From contig CM044862.1 in the NCBI GenBank assembly GCA_024500155.1, positions 28,671,501 through 28,735,500 on the forward strand: a stretch of 64,000 nucleotides of DNA, written 5' to 3'. Each line of letters opens with the position of its first letter. Within the stretch, counting starts at the first letter, position 1. This DNA is from Chenopodium formosanum (taxonomy: Eukaryota > Streptophyta > Magnoliopsida > Caryophyllales > Amaranthaceae). Shown here in pieces: positions 47,635-58,884 of the stretch. The translations under genes were made by a program, and so were the position numbers. The notes beneath the pieces were generated by a model. That model was not told where the DNA came from. It made no database searches and was given only the letters and a program-made list of their open reading frames with translations.

Positions 47635-47755
47635 TTGGCGTCGCGTATCTGCGACTGGCGCCGGCCACAGCAGTCTGGCGTCAGGCGCTAGTGCCGTCGG
47701 CGGGCGCTGATAGTCGTTGGCTGGCGCCAGAGTTTGCTCTGCGACGCCGATATTT
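47635..47755 (-). promoter_or_regulatory. Fourth GGCGCC array of element C
   Basis: GACTGGCGCCGG, GGCGTCAGGCGC, GGGCGCTG and GGCTGGCGCCAG occur in 120 bases. On the minus strand it is followed by TAGTTAAATACTGG (near 47620), a weak TATA-like match. It may drive minus-strand transcription toward the 3' LTR or be a relic. Confidence 0.4.
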
Positions 47756-47815
47756 TGCCGATCTTCTGTCGAATTTTTAATTAATTCTGGGACACGAGAA
47801 TGTCGAAAAATAAAG

Positions 47816-47880
47816 TGGTCGCACCCGTAAAGGGTTGCCTACGTATCCTTTCTTAAGGAATCAGGCCAAACGTAGCTCTC
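47816..47880 (-). other. Conserved structured block after the integrase stop (element C copy)
   Basis: GCCTACGTATCC...AAGGAATCAGGCCAAACGTAGCTCT, the same block as in A, B and D. It starts about 20 bases past the end of the integrase frame, which fixes where the block belongs in a full-length element. Confidence 0.65.
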
Positions 47881-47901
47881 TTGAGTATCCTACTCAAGTA
47901 A

Positions 47902-48016
47902 TTATCGGTAGTACTTCTTAAGTTGGTCAAGATTTTTCATGTTCGAGAACTCATTGCCATCCATATCAGTTAGTTTTGTTGCACCACCTGACAGGATTTT
48001 TTTGACAATGTAGGGT
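47902..48016 (-). pseudogene. C-terminal tail of element C integrase, cut off by element B
   Basis: The minus-strand frame continues PYIVKKILSGGATKLTDM and ends LDQLKKYYR then TAA (47902-47904). This is the usual end of Tat-type integrases, which normally follows GKFRPNWSG. That preceding part lies 8.4 kb away at 56466-56530, on the other side of element B. The frame resumes exactly across the AGGGT target duplication. Confidence 0.85.
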
Positions 48017-50073
48017 TTTAGGCGTCGTTCGAAGTGCGCCTACGTTAAAAGCATGTTGTGAATATGCTTGGCACTCATAGGAAGTGGGAATTGACATGAT
48101 ATGATTAGGGACAAGGAAAGTAGGGACAAAGCAAAGTAGGGAGCCGCCAACAAGTTTTTAAGGAACTTGTAAACCGTTCACGGATCATAAAAGGCAACCA
48201 CGAATAAGGGACAACGATAGGCAACAACGATTAACCCGGGAAGGTTACACCCCATTCATAATCCATGAGATTACTAACTCCATATGGTTCGGAACAACGA
48301 AAGGAGGATCGGGGATGATGGTGCGAAGTGAGTCATGGAGTCACATTTGCCCGTATTGGCCTCTACTCAATTCTTACCGTGAAAAGTGATTCCTGCGATC
48401 TCAAAGGCATACAAACAAAGATTTAATTTGCTCCAAACTATAGTTAAGTTAAATTGGTTTAATATTAATGCAACACATAATTCTAAAATATTGTGATCAC
48501 TTGAATTAACAACAAGATTAAAAAGGAACCTTAACCGGTTGTCCAAATTATCTTATTAGGCGTGATTTTCAATTACATATTCCCTTCAACATGCAATATG
48601 GTGATCATAATAATAATAGAATAAAAATTAATATTGGAAGCAATTTAACAATAAATTGTTAGTAAAATCAAATATAAAATTAACCTAATCATGATACTAG
48701 CAATAAACAAAATTAAATTAGAGTAATTAAATTAATTAATTACTCACATTCCGCGCGTTTCTTTAAATTGCTACATCATGAATAAACTATTAGTAACTTC
48801 AATAAAAATATAAATCAAATGGAAATAATTAAACTAAATAAAAGTAGAGTTAATTTGTTCCAAACCCTCAGCTAATTATACCTTTCACGCCTTGGTTTAA
48901 CTATAGAACTTTGGGTATTGTATGGACTCCTTGGAGTGCTTAATTAGGGGAAGTAATTTGAGAAAATAGGATGGCTAGTATTTAGGCTAAAAAGGGAGAA
49001 GAGAATTATTTTATGATCAAACATGTAGATTCTTGAAAAAGGGGAGATATTACCTCTATTTATAGAGAAAAAAACAAGGTCGAAGAATAAAGAAAAGATA
49101 AGAATTTGAATCGGATAAAACTCTTGCGATAGACAACAATTTTTGCGGTTTTTGTTTTTATCATATGTTTTGATCCAGAAATTGGAATAAGATGAATAAG
49201 ATATCGTTGGAAAGCTCTTGAAGTCTAATTTCTAAACCAATTAAATTTAGATTAAAATATTTTATAGAATAAAAGATATATCCGAAATAGTGAGACGGTG
49301 TCAGTTTTGGATAGAGTTTGACATTTTATTCATATCTTTTCCGTTATAGCTCGGAATTGATATTATAATATATCATTGGAAAGATAATTTCAAGGGCTAT
49401 CTAAAAATATAAATTTTGGTTAAAAAATATAAGGAACAAAATAATATCTGTCTAACTTTGAACGTCTTTCAATTCTGATAGAATTAGGATTTTCAAAAAG
49501 AAAAGTTTTATTCTATTTCAAACTCTTTAATCTTATCTTTTCAAAAAGGATAATTAATATCTTTTAGAAACTTATAGAAGCTTCTAATTAATTCTAATGG
49601 GTTTAGGATTTGGATTAAAGCTTTTGGACCCTCCATATGATCATTAGGTCGTGGGTACGGTGGGCTTAGGTTCGATTTGGGCTCAACTTAATATTTTGGC
49701 CATAACTTATTTGTTATAACTCAAATTTGGGCTTATAATATATCGTTAGAAAGATCTTTTCAAAACCCATATAACTATTCAATCATTGGACCCAGATTAT
49801 GGACAAAAATAAACTGGATTAAACGTTTTTAAAAAAAGGATACGAAATGAATGATTTTAAAGGACACGAAATGAATTATTTTGGATTTAAAGGCACGAAA
49901 AGAGGAAAATAATTTATGGTTTGGGGAAATGGTCTAGGAATTGGGTTGGTTTATGAAATGGAAATATGGATTTAAGCACTCCAAAAATTAAATACTCAAC
50001 CCGACCAATAATGGCGGTGAAAGGTTTTTTATCACCGGGTTTGGTTTTGGGGAGACATTTTTAGGTGTCTACA
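48017..50073 (-). repeat. 3' LTR of element B
   Basis: Runs TTTAGGCGTCG...GGTGTCTACA in window orientation. It has a TATA box (minus TCTATAAATAGAGG, near 49060-49073) but no CACGG or GGCGCC array upstream of it, unlike A, C and D. It looks about 95% like 54411-56465 by eye. Confidence 0.9.
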
Positions 50074-50090
50074 GAAGCCCCCACTTTGAC
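50074..50090 (-). other. Polypurine tract of element B
   Basis: Minus strand CAAAGTGGGGGCTTC next to the 3' LTR, identical in core to that of element A (18577-18590). Confidence 0.8.
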
Positions 50091-50284
50091 TGAGTTTGTA
50101 GAAACGTAAGTTTTAAAAACAATAGTCAAAGTAGTCGATTGGGACGGAGAAGGATTTAAGACGTTCTGCGGTCCTATATCACTCTGTATACGCCGAAACC
50201 TGCAAAAAATGTTAATTCCACAGATAAAAGAGTAAAGGGATATAATACGTATCTGGCACCAGTGTATCGGTGACAAATGAGTTT

Positions 50285-50590
50285 GGTATTTTCCTATGTT
50301 TGAAGGAATCCACCGGATGACGTTCGCTGAAATGCTTTCCATGCTTGAGGAAAGCCGACTGAGGAATTTGGTAGCTTTCTAAGCCTGAAGAAACCTACCG
50401 GATGATACTTTCCATGCCCGAGGAAAGTCGACGTATGAATTTGGTGTCATTCTATGCTTGAAGAATTCCACCGATAATGCCTTCCATGCTTGAGGAAAGC
50501 CGACTACTTGGCGGTTTTCTATACTTGTAGAAAAATCCACTGAATAATACTTTCCATGCTTGGGGAAAGTCGACAGATGATGAGATTGGA
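50285..50590 (-). repeat. CTTTCCTCAAGCATGG minisatellite, element B
   Basis: About four units of 70-80 bp, the inverted counterpart of 18085-18385 in element A. Confidence 0.8.
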
Positions 50591-50599
50591 AGTCTTTGT

Positions 50600-50990
50600 A
50601 TATCAAGAAGCTTGCGTCATGAAATGATGGTGGTTCGATTGTCCCCGAACTTGGGTTGTAGATGGTCCGCTTGTCCATGGACGTGGGCTGTGGTTGGTTC
50701 ACTTGTCCTCAAACGTGGGCTATAGATGGTCCGTTTGTCCCCGGACGTGGGATGTAGATGGTCTATTTGTCCCCGGACGTGGGCTGTAGATGGTCCGCTT
50801 GTCCCCGGATGTGGGCTGTAGATGGTCCGCTTGTCCCCGGACGTGGGCTGTAGATGGTCCGCTTATCCCTGGATGTGGGTTGTAGTTGGTTCGCTTGTCC
50901 CCGAACGTGGGCTCTAGATGGTCCGCTTGTCCTCGGAAGTGGGTTGTAGTTGGTTCGCTTGTCCCCGAACGTGGGTTGCAGATGAGACCT
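50600..50990 (-). repeat. GTCCGGGGACAAGCGGACCA minisatellite, element B
   Basis: About eleven units of roughly 34 bp (in window sense GTCCCCGGACGTGGGCTGTA, GATGGTCCGCTT). Same satellite as 17655-18025 in A. Confidence 0.9.
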
Positions 50991-51394
50991 GCAAAAATCA
51001 GTTTGCCAATGGACTCGTATATATTGTGATTGACTTAACCACTAACTTGACCAAGCTTGACTTGATGTGACATGACATGTGTATGACTTGTAAGTGTGTG
51101 TGTGTATATGTGTGTGTGCAGACACAAGCAAAGGAAGATGCAAAAGCAAAAACTTTTCGTTAATTTTTGTCATGAGTGGAGGGTACCGACTTTCTCCCGA
51201 AAAAGAAAGATGTAAAAATTGAACTTTTATTTTCAAACTTCCCTCGATGAGAAAATTTTGAAAAAGTTTTTGTAAACTTCCCCAAAAGAAAAGACGCGAA
51301 AAAAAAGAAAGAAGTTTTGAACTTCCTCGTTGAGCAAGACAAAATGAATCACATGGATTGAATTGCTTTTCTTGAAAGTAATGTATGCATGATG

Positions 51395-51690
51395 CATGTC
51401 CTTAGGCCAGGAGGCTAAGGACAATTACATCATGTGACACGATGAATGAACTTAGGTCATGGAGCTAAGCATCATATATGGTGTAAAGAAACGATCTTGA
51501 AGGTCACTTAGGTCCGGAAGCTAAGCACGTATACAGATGAAGTGATTATTGCATAATGAACGTTGCTTAGGTCAAGGAGCTAAGCACGATATGCTTTGTA
51601 TGATTAAAAATCATTGATATATAAATGTTTCTTAGCACATTATGCAATGCATAAAACAATGAATATTGCTCAGGTCAGGAAGCTAAGCAA
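51395..51690 (-). repeat. Tandem hairpin repeats in the 3' region of element B
   Basis: Five units. The first, near 51400, has a perfect 7 bp stem TCCTTAG/CTAAGGA around the same 9-base loop position; others have GCTTAG/CTAAGC. The unit near 51670 pairs with a G-U wobble in the RNA sense. Confidence 0.7.
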
Positions 51691-51994
51691 GTATACAATG
51701 TTAAAACATGCACAGTGTTGAAACAAGATTTCATGATAAAGGGCTCTTAAAAGGAAGAATGATTGATATGGATATAGATGTGTGAGTGAAGTGTGTGAAT
51801 GTGATACTAAGGCTGGCAGCAAGGGTTATGGCGATGGAAAGAGATGTGAGAAGAGTCAAAGATGATGACTCTTTAGGCTAGGTAGGCTAAATGATGTAGG
51901 TTCAAGCCCTCAAGTCTAGCTCTAAATAGGCAGGGATATAGAGATAAGCATTGGATATTATTTGACTCGATCATGCATAGATATGAATATGAAT

Positions 51995-52062
51995 GTGGCC
52001 GCACCTCGATGTGAGGTTGCCTACGTATCCGTTAGGAATCAGGCCGAACGTAGCTCTAACCG
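51995..52062 (-). other. Conserved structured block (element B copy)
   Basis: GAGGTTGCCTACGTATCC...AGGAATCAGGCCGAACGTAG, the same as in D at 765-845. Confidence 0.65.
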
Positions 52063-52869
52063 AACTTTGCACAAGTGTGTGTACACCTCAAAGAGGTCTT
52101 TCAAGGTTTGTAATGTGGTTAAGCTGAAGGTTTAAGGAAGAAAGGGGTGAAAGGCTCAAGACCCGTGAGAAGCCCCCAAGATGTGTAATTGTGTATTTGA
52201 GAATTTGGACTTTGCAAGTTTATTTTATTTTATTTTTTATTTGGATTTTTGTTTTTTTTTTTTTCATTCTTTTGAATCAATGTAGGCAATCTCAGATCAT
52301 GCGGTCCATCACTCATTTAGCATTCATGTTTTTCAGGCACGGTACCAAGAACTCGATGAGAGACGTAATTTGAGACGTGTTCATATCAAAGACATTGGAA
52401 CACTTGCCCTTAGACATTGTTTTATTGTTGCATTGCTGTTTTTTTTTCCTTGCTTTTTGAATGTTACACAATTACACATCTTCCAATCCCAGGGTTAAGT
52501 GAATGTAGGCTGAAGAAATGAAGGTCAAACGTTAGACGAGGCTCAAAGTGGTTGATGAAGAAATGAAATGTGATTGAACGGTTAACAGGGAATGACAAGG
52601 TTGCAAAGGTGCCTGAAATCATTGGTGTACCTTGTGTTTAGTTCGATATATGATTTTTTTTCTTTTAATCACATGATCGAATGTAAGAAAGAGATGCTCA
52701 TTTATGAAGAAGGTAAGAAATGTGACGCATAGACACATGGATAAGGAGAACCTATGCTAGACTTTTTAGGGGGAACGGTTTGAAACAAAAGAAGAAGAAA
52801 ACATGAAATCTTGGTGAGAATCTTGAATCGTGCTTTGTCTTCATGGATGTTTATGAGTTACTTCTTGCC

Positions 52870-54389
52870 GCCTGCTGAGGTAAAAAGTTTCTTGTTGTTG
52901 ATGCTTTGATTGGAAGGAAAGAAGGAAGGAGTGACGTTCCCCCTTCCCCTTATTCTTTCAACTATTGCCTAGTGATTTTAGACTCAAATATTGTGTAAAG
53001 AAGAACTCACTTAATGCATTCACTCAATACTCAGATTGAAAAGGAAGAGTGTATGAAACGATTTTTAAAACTGATGAGAAATACTCCACTCATTCCTATT
53101 ACGACGGAAACCGATGCATGCATTGTCCTAGTATACGATCATAACGAATATAGTGCATTACTCGAAGACAAAGTGTGTGCAATATCTCAACATGTGTGAT
53201 TAGGTGAGTATATTAATACTCGTGGTATGATCACATGGCTAGACATGAGGACGTTGTGAAAAACGAGGGACCTAATGACCAAATAGCACGGAAGACTAAA
53301 AGACAAACTAACTTGATTAATTTTGTCCATTTTTAATGTTTATGCTATTTACTAGGTGAAAACGGTCCATTGACAATCGTTAGTCATAAATAAGATCAAC
53401 CACAATCCAAGACAAAGAACACACGTTAAGGTTAGCACAAAAATCGATCACAAGAAACTAGGAAGAGGACTAGAATTCTAGAAGAGTTAAGACTCATGGG
53501 TATTAAAAATCTATAATCCTATGTTATACGAGTTGAAGCGGATTAAAGGACTTGGCTAAGACTAGCTTGACACGATTTTTTTTTTTTTTTTTTTTTTTTA
53601 AATAAAATAAAAAAGGTAACGTTAAAAAGACACCTAAACTGGACAGGCTGTAGTATATCGGTTATAACTTTTGATATGTGACTTTGATTAGGACGAAACC
53701 AGCTCCAAGTGAAAGATAAAACTCGGGGCTACAGATCAATAGGTTACACAACACGTAACTCTTTCTAGAACTCCGGCTATGACCAAAACAAGTTGACTCT
53801 TATGCAGTATAGGGGAATAAAAAACCGAGTTGACTCAAATTTAAAAAAAAATCTATGACTCGGCTCTAAAAAAAAATAAAAAGGGTTTGATAAGAGAAAA
53901 AATAATTAAAAAAAAAAGTCAATTAAAAAAAAATGCACATATAAGCATATTGTCACGCATGATGCAATGAAGTTCGCAACCTAAAGTCAAGTTCTATGTT
54001 CGACTATGGTCAAGATTTTGGGTGTCAAAGGGTACCATGGTTAAGAGTTTGGACGCGTTAGCAAGGCAACCTCCCTTGAGGGTATATGCCAACGGGCGGC
54101 TCCACGAGTTTGTGATGAAATCGAACTCGACTCCATGGTTTGGGTGGATTTAAAAACTCGGATGAACCCTATTGCCATGAGCGTTTTCGGGTTGATAGAG
54201 CATAAATCCCCCAGGCTAGCCACATACGTAGAACACGTACTATTGTGGCAAAATAGGTAAGCTAAAATGCATATGCATATGTGACAATGCCAATTAAATT
54301 AAAGGAAAATTTTTCAAGAATCTTTCAAGTCTCATCCACTCATCTTAATTAAATACCGATCACTCAAATCGATAAATAATCAAGAATCC
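52870..54389 (-). other. Leader of element B, gag absent
   Basis: About 1.5 kb that aligns in parts with the leader of element D (2720-4290), including GGTACCATGGTTAAGAGTTT (54030) and the A-rich stretch where D has its palindrome array. There is no gag frame; the 61-codon frame at 53014 is not similar to gag. Confidence 0.6.
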
Positions 54390-54407
54390 TCGCGGGCGGA
54401 GTCGCCA
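54390..54407 (-). other. Primer binding site of element B (Arg tRNA type)
   Basis: Minus strand TGGCGACTCCGCCCGCGAG, three bases inside the 5' LTR end. The first nine bases match the site in D. Confidence 0.7.
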
Positions 54408-54410
54408 AAT

Positions 54411-56465
54411 TGTAGGCGTCGTTCGAAGTGCACCTACGTTAAAAGCATGTTGTGAATATGATTGACACTCATAGGAAGTGGGAATTGACATAATACGATT
54501 AGGGACTAGGAAAGTAGGGACAAAGAAAAGTAGGGAGCCGCCAACAAGTTTTTAAGGAACTTGTAAACCGTTCACGGATCATAAAAGGCAACCACGAATA
54601 AGGGACAACGATAGGCAACAACGATTGACCCATGAAGGTTACACCCCATTCATAATCCATGAGATTACTAACTCCATATGGTTCGGAACCATGAAAGGAA
54701 GATCGGGAATGATGGTACGAAGTGAGTCATGGAGTCACATTCGCCCGTACTGGCCTCTACTCAATTCTTATCGTGAAAAGGGATTCCTGCGATCTCAAAG
54801 GCATACAAACAAAGATTCAATTTTCTCCAAACTATCATTAAGCTAAATTGGTTTAATATTAATGCAACACATAATTCTAAAATATTGTTATCACTTGAAT
54901 TAACAACAAGATTAAAAAGGAACCTTAACTGGTTGTCCAAATTATCTTATTAGGCGTGATTTTCAATTACATATTCCCTTTAACATGCAATATGATGATC
55001 ATAATAACAATAGAATAAACGTTAATATTGGAAGCAATTTAACAACAAATTGTTAGTCAAATCAAATATAAAATTAACCTAATCATGATACTAGCAATAA
55101 ATAAAATAAAATAAGAGTAATTAAATTAATTAATTACTCACATTCCGCGCGTTTCTTTAAATTGCTACATCATGAATAAACTTTTAGTAACTTCAATAAA
55201 AATATAAATCAAATGGAAACAATTAAACTAAATAAAAGTAGAGTTAATTTGGTCCAAACCCTCAGTTAATTATGCCTTTCACGCCTTGGTTTAAGTATAT
55301 AACTTTGGGTATTGTATGGACTCCTTGGAGTGCATAATTAGGGGAAGTAATTTGAGAAAATAGGATGGCTAGTATTTAGGCTAAAAATGAAGAAGAGAAT
55401 TATTTTATGATCAAACTTGTTGATGATTGAAAAAGGGGAGATATGACCTCTATTTATAGAGAAAAAAGAAGGTCGAAGAATCAAGAAAAGATAAGAATTC
55501 GAATCGGAAAAAACTCTTGCGATAGACAGCAGTTTTTGCGGTTTTTTTTTTTATCATATCTTTTGATCTAGAAATTGGAATAAGATGAATAAGATATCGT
55601 TGGAAAGCTCTTGAAGTCCACTTTATATACCAATTAAAATTAGGTTAAAATATTTTATAGAATTAAAGATATAGCCGAAATAGAGAGACGGTGTCAGTTT
55701 TGGATAGAGTTTGACACTTTATTCATATCTTTTCCGTTATAGCTCGAAATTGATATTATAATATTTCATTGGAAAGATAATTTCAAGGGCTATCCAAAAA
55801 TATAAAATTTGGATAAAAAATATAAGGCAAAAAATAATATCTGTCTATCTTTGAACGTCTTTCAGTTCTGATAGAAATATGATTTTCAAAAAGAAAAGTT
55901 TTATTCAATTTCAAACTCTTTAATCTTATCATTTTAAAAAGGATAATTAAGATCTTTTAGAAACTTATAGAAGTTTCTAATTAATTCTAATCGTTTTAGG
56001 ATTTGGATTAAAGCTTTTTAACCCTCCATATGATCATTAGGTCGTAGGTAAGGTGTGCTTAGGTTCGATTTGGGCTCAACTTAATATTTTGGCCATAACT
56101 TATTCGTTATAACTCGAATTTGGGCTTATAATATATCTTTGGAAAGCTCTTTTCAAGTCCCATCAAACTATTTAATCATTGGACCCAGATTATGGACCAA
56201 AATAAACTGGATTAAACATTTTAAAAAAAGGATACGAAATGAATGATTTTAAAGGACACGAAATGAATTATTTTGGGTTTAAAGGCACGAAAAAAGGAAA
56301 ATAAGTTATGGTTTGGAGAAATGGGCTAGGAATTGGGTTGGTTTATGAAATGGAAATATGGATTTAAGCACTCCAAAAATTAAATACTCAACCCGACCAA
56401 TAATGGCAGTGAAAGGTTGTTCATCATCGGGTTTGGTTTTGGGGAGACATTTTTAGGTGTCTACA
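54411..56465 (-). repeat. 5' LTR of element B
   Basis: Runs TGTAGGCGTCG...GGTGTCTACA in window orientation, 2,055 bp, TATA box near 55450-55462 (minus strand). It is followed by the AGGGT duplication. Confidence 0.9.
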
Positions 56466-57474
56466 AGGGTCAAGACCAATTAGGCCTAAATTTTCCCCTT
56501 GGATCTAAAACATTTTTCCTTAATGATTTTAACACTATGTCTCCTACTTTGATGTTTCTTATCTTGACCTTCTTATTAAAATTTTTAGCCATACGAGTTT
56601 GATAACACTGAGTGTGATGTAGAGCTTCTAGTCGTTTTTCATCGAGTAAAATTAGCTCTTCATATCTTGCCCTAGTCCATTCAACTTCATCGAGTTTGCT
56701 CTCCAACGCGATGCGTAGAGATGGAATTTCTAGTTTGACAGATTGTACGACATCCATTCCATATACTAAGAAAAATAGCGTGTTTCCTGTTGATGTACGG
56801 ATTGGCGTGCGGTAACCCCACAATGCAAAGTGAAGTTTGTCGGGCCAATCTTTATAATTTTCCGTCATTTTCTCGATGATAGTCTTTAGATTTTTATTAG
56901 CTGCCTCGACTGCTCCATTTGCTTGAGGTCTATAAGGGGAAGAATGATGATGTTGAATGCTATATTTTTGTAACAATTCTTCACATTCGGCTTGAAAGTG
57001 AGTTCCATTGTCACTTATCATTTCATGTGGGACTCCATATCAACAAATAATATTCCTCTCGATAAAGAGTGCTACATGTTTTGCAGTGAGTTTAGCGTAT
57101 GATTGCGCTTCGACCTACTTTGTGAAGTAATCAATTGCTACTAATATATATTCGTGGCCTCCTGTTCCTGGGGGAGTGATTTTGCCGATGATGTCAATTC
57201 CCCATGTAGAGAATGGCCATGGCGACGTATAGGTGTAGAGCAAGGATGGAGGAACATGCTAGAAATTGGCATAGATTTGGCACTTAGGGAATCTTTTTAC
57301 ATATTGATGGCAATCCCTATTCATTGTAGTCCAATAATATCCTTCTCGCATTATTTTTTGGACTAATATTTTTTCATTTATATGAGTGCCACAGATTCCT
57401 TCGTGGACTATTCTCATTGCTCAATGTGCATCCCTTTTTCCTACACATAAGAGAGCTCGACTCTAAGGTACCCT
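56466..57474 (-). pseudogene. Element C integrase (main part)
   Basis: The longest clean frame (57021-56470, 183 codons) starts MISDNGTHF, with the second catalytic Asp, and holds NGAVEAANK, with the Glu. Then come WGYRTPIRTSTGNT and the C-terminal part ending GKFRPNWS. Upstream in the same region the HHCC zinc domain (REGYYWTTMNRDCH, FPKCQIY) and WGIDIIG (first Asp) can be read between stops. The TGA after NWS stands where Gly is normal. The remaining tail is at 47902-48016, beyond element B. Confidence 0.88.
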
Positions 57475-58884
57475 TTAATGTAGTTCGTTGCCTATGAGTA
57501 CATATTGGGAAGCCAAAAGTCTTAATGCTCGCTTTGCTCTTTTGTCAGCATGGAGAGGATATTCTCTTTTGGTGATATAATTGAGTTTATCCGTGTACCA
57601 CGGTTCTTCTTCTTCTTCCTCTTCATCTTGGATTACTTCGTCGTCTTCTATAGCCTGGATGTATGCTGGTTTGTGCCTTTTCTCTATAGTTAGAGGCATT
57701 TGCTCGATTTCCGTGGGAATCCTAACCATTGAGGCTAGTCTTGACAAGGCATCAGCAAATTGATTTTCTTCCCTAGGTAGATATGTGTATTCTTCCTTTT
57801 CTAACTGATCAGTAAGAGTTTGCAAATAGGTTTGGTAAGGGGCTAGACTTTCGCTCCTTACTTTCCACCTTTTAGACATTTGATTGATAATTAAAGAAGA
57901 GTCTCCGAATATCCTTAACTTTTTTATTCCCAATGCCAAAGCTGTTTCAAGGCCTACCACGCATGCTTCATATTCAACAGCCTTGTTGGTAACGTCGAAA
58001 TCATGCTTTATGGAGATTGGAACATGCTCTTCTTTAGGCGATACTAGTAATACTCCAACGGCACATCCCTTTTGGTATGAGGCTCCGTCGAAGTATAAGG
58101 TCCAGGTATCATCTTCAGTGACCATTAAGTCTTCATCTGGAAATTCATTGTCTTGTATTGGCGTTGAGTCTTCTATTGGGAAGTTTGCTAGAAAGTCTGA
58201 CACCACGGATCCTTTCATAGCTTTTTGTGGCATAAACCTTACATCAAACTGGGCTAGATTGACTATCCATCTTGATATGCGCCCATTGAGTATAGATTTC
58301 TCAAATAGATACTTGAGTGGATCTAATCGGGAGACTACGAAGACGGTATGTACTAGCATGTAATGTCTTAACTTGGTTGTGGCCCACACCAAGGCGAGGC
58401 ACAACTTCTCGAGTGGTGCATAGCATGCTTCGTATTCGAGCATCTTCTTGCTTAGATAGTAGATTGCGTTTTCTTTGCCTTCTACTTCTTGTGCTATCAT
58501 AGCTCCCATTGTCTCTTTGGTAACCGTCAAATATAACCTAAGAGGTATTCCGGGAAGTGCTGGTGCTATTACGGGAGGATTTTCAAGATAGGCTTTGATA
58601 TTTTCAAAGGTTTTTTGAAACTCATCATCCCATATTACTGGTACATTCTTCTTGAGCTTTTTGAAGATTGGTTCACATATTGTTGTCAATTTTGATATGA
58701 ACCTACTTATGTATTGCAACTGGCCAATAAATCCTCGAATCTGTTTCTCAGTCTTGGGCGGTGGCATTGACATGATTGCTTTGATCTTGGTTGGGTCTAT
58801 CTCTATTCCTTGATAGCTTATGACATAATTCAAAAGCTTGCCTGAGGTAACTCCAAAAGCACACTTAGATGGATTCAACCTCAT
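57475..58884 (-). pseudogene. Element C: end of reverse transcriptase plus two RNase H domains
   Basis: An open frame of 469 codons. It starts MRLNPSKCAFGVTSGK (end of the polymerase), then the connection/RNase H of gypsy type (IYYLSKKMLEYEACYAPLEK, ending KGSVVSDFLANFP). After a linker comes a second, archaeal-type RNase H: TLYFDGASYQKGCAVGV (first Asp), AVEYEACVVGLETAL (Glu), LRIFGDSSLIINQ (Asp) and FADALSRLAS (last Asp). The dual arrangement is diagnostic of the Tat lineage. This is the best preserved part of the element. The upstream join to 58923 is out of frame. Confidence 0.92.

Larger units (their letters stand above)
48017..56465 (-). mobile_element. Element B: non-autonomous Tat-type LTR retrotransposon without gag or pol
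   Basis: LTRs 54411-56465 (5') and 48017-50073 (3') are 2,055 and 2,057 bp. A perfect 5 bp duplication AGGGT flanks the element (48012-48016 and 56466-56470). The outer 3' LTR end reads TTTAGG where the other copy reads TGTAGG. The internal part has a primer site (54407-54390), leader, hairpin repeats, two minisatellites and a purine tract (50087-50074). Where D has gag, B only keeps a scar near 52860 (CTTCTTGCCGCCTG, as at the end of D gag). So B depends on proteins from another element. Confidence 0.9.

Noticed and set aside
53014..53199. 61-codon frame in the element B leader as a possible small ORF1 protein
   Set aside because: No matching frame in the corresponding leader of D, no motif, and the leader is otherwise decayed.
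57581..58502. Plus-strand frames of 60-159 codons opposite the RNase H region
   Set aside because: Shadows of the well-conserved minus-strand RT/RNase H frame, with no independent motif.
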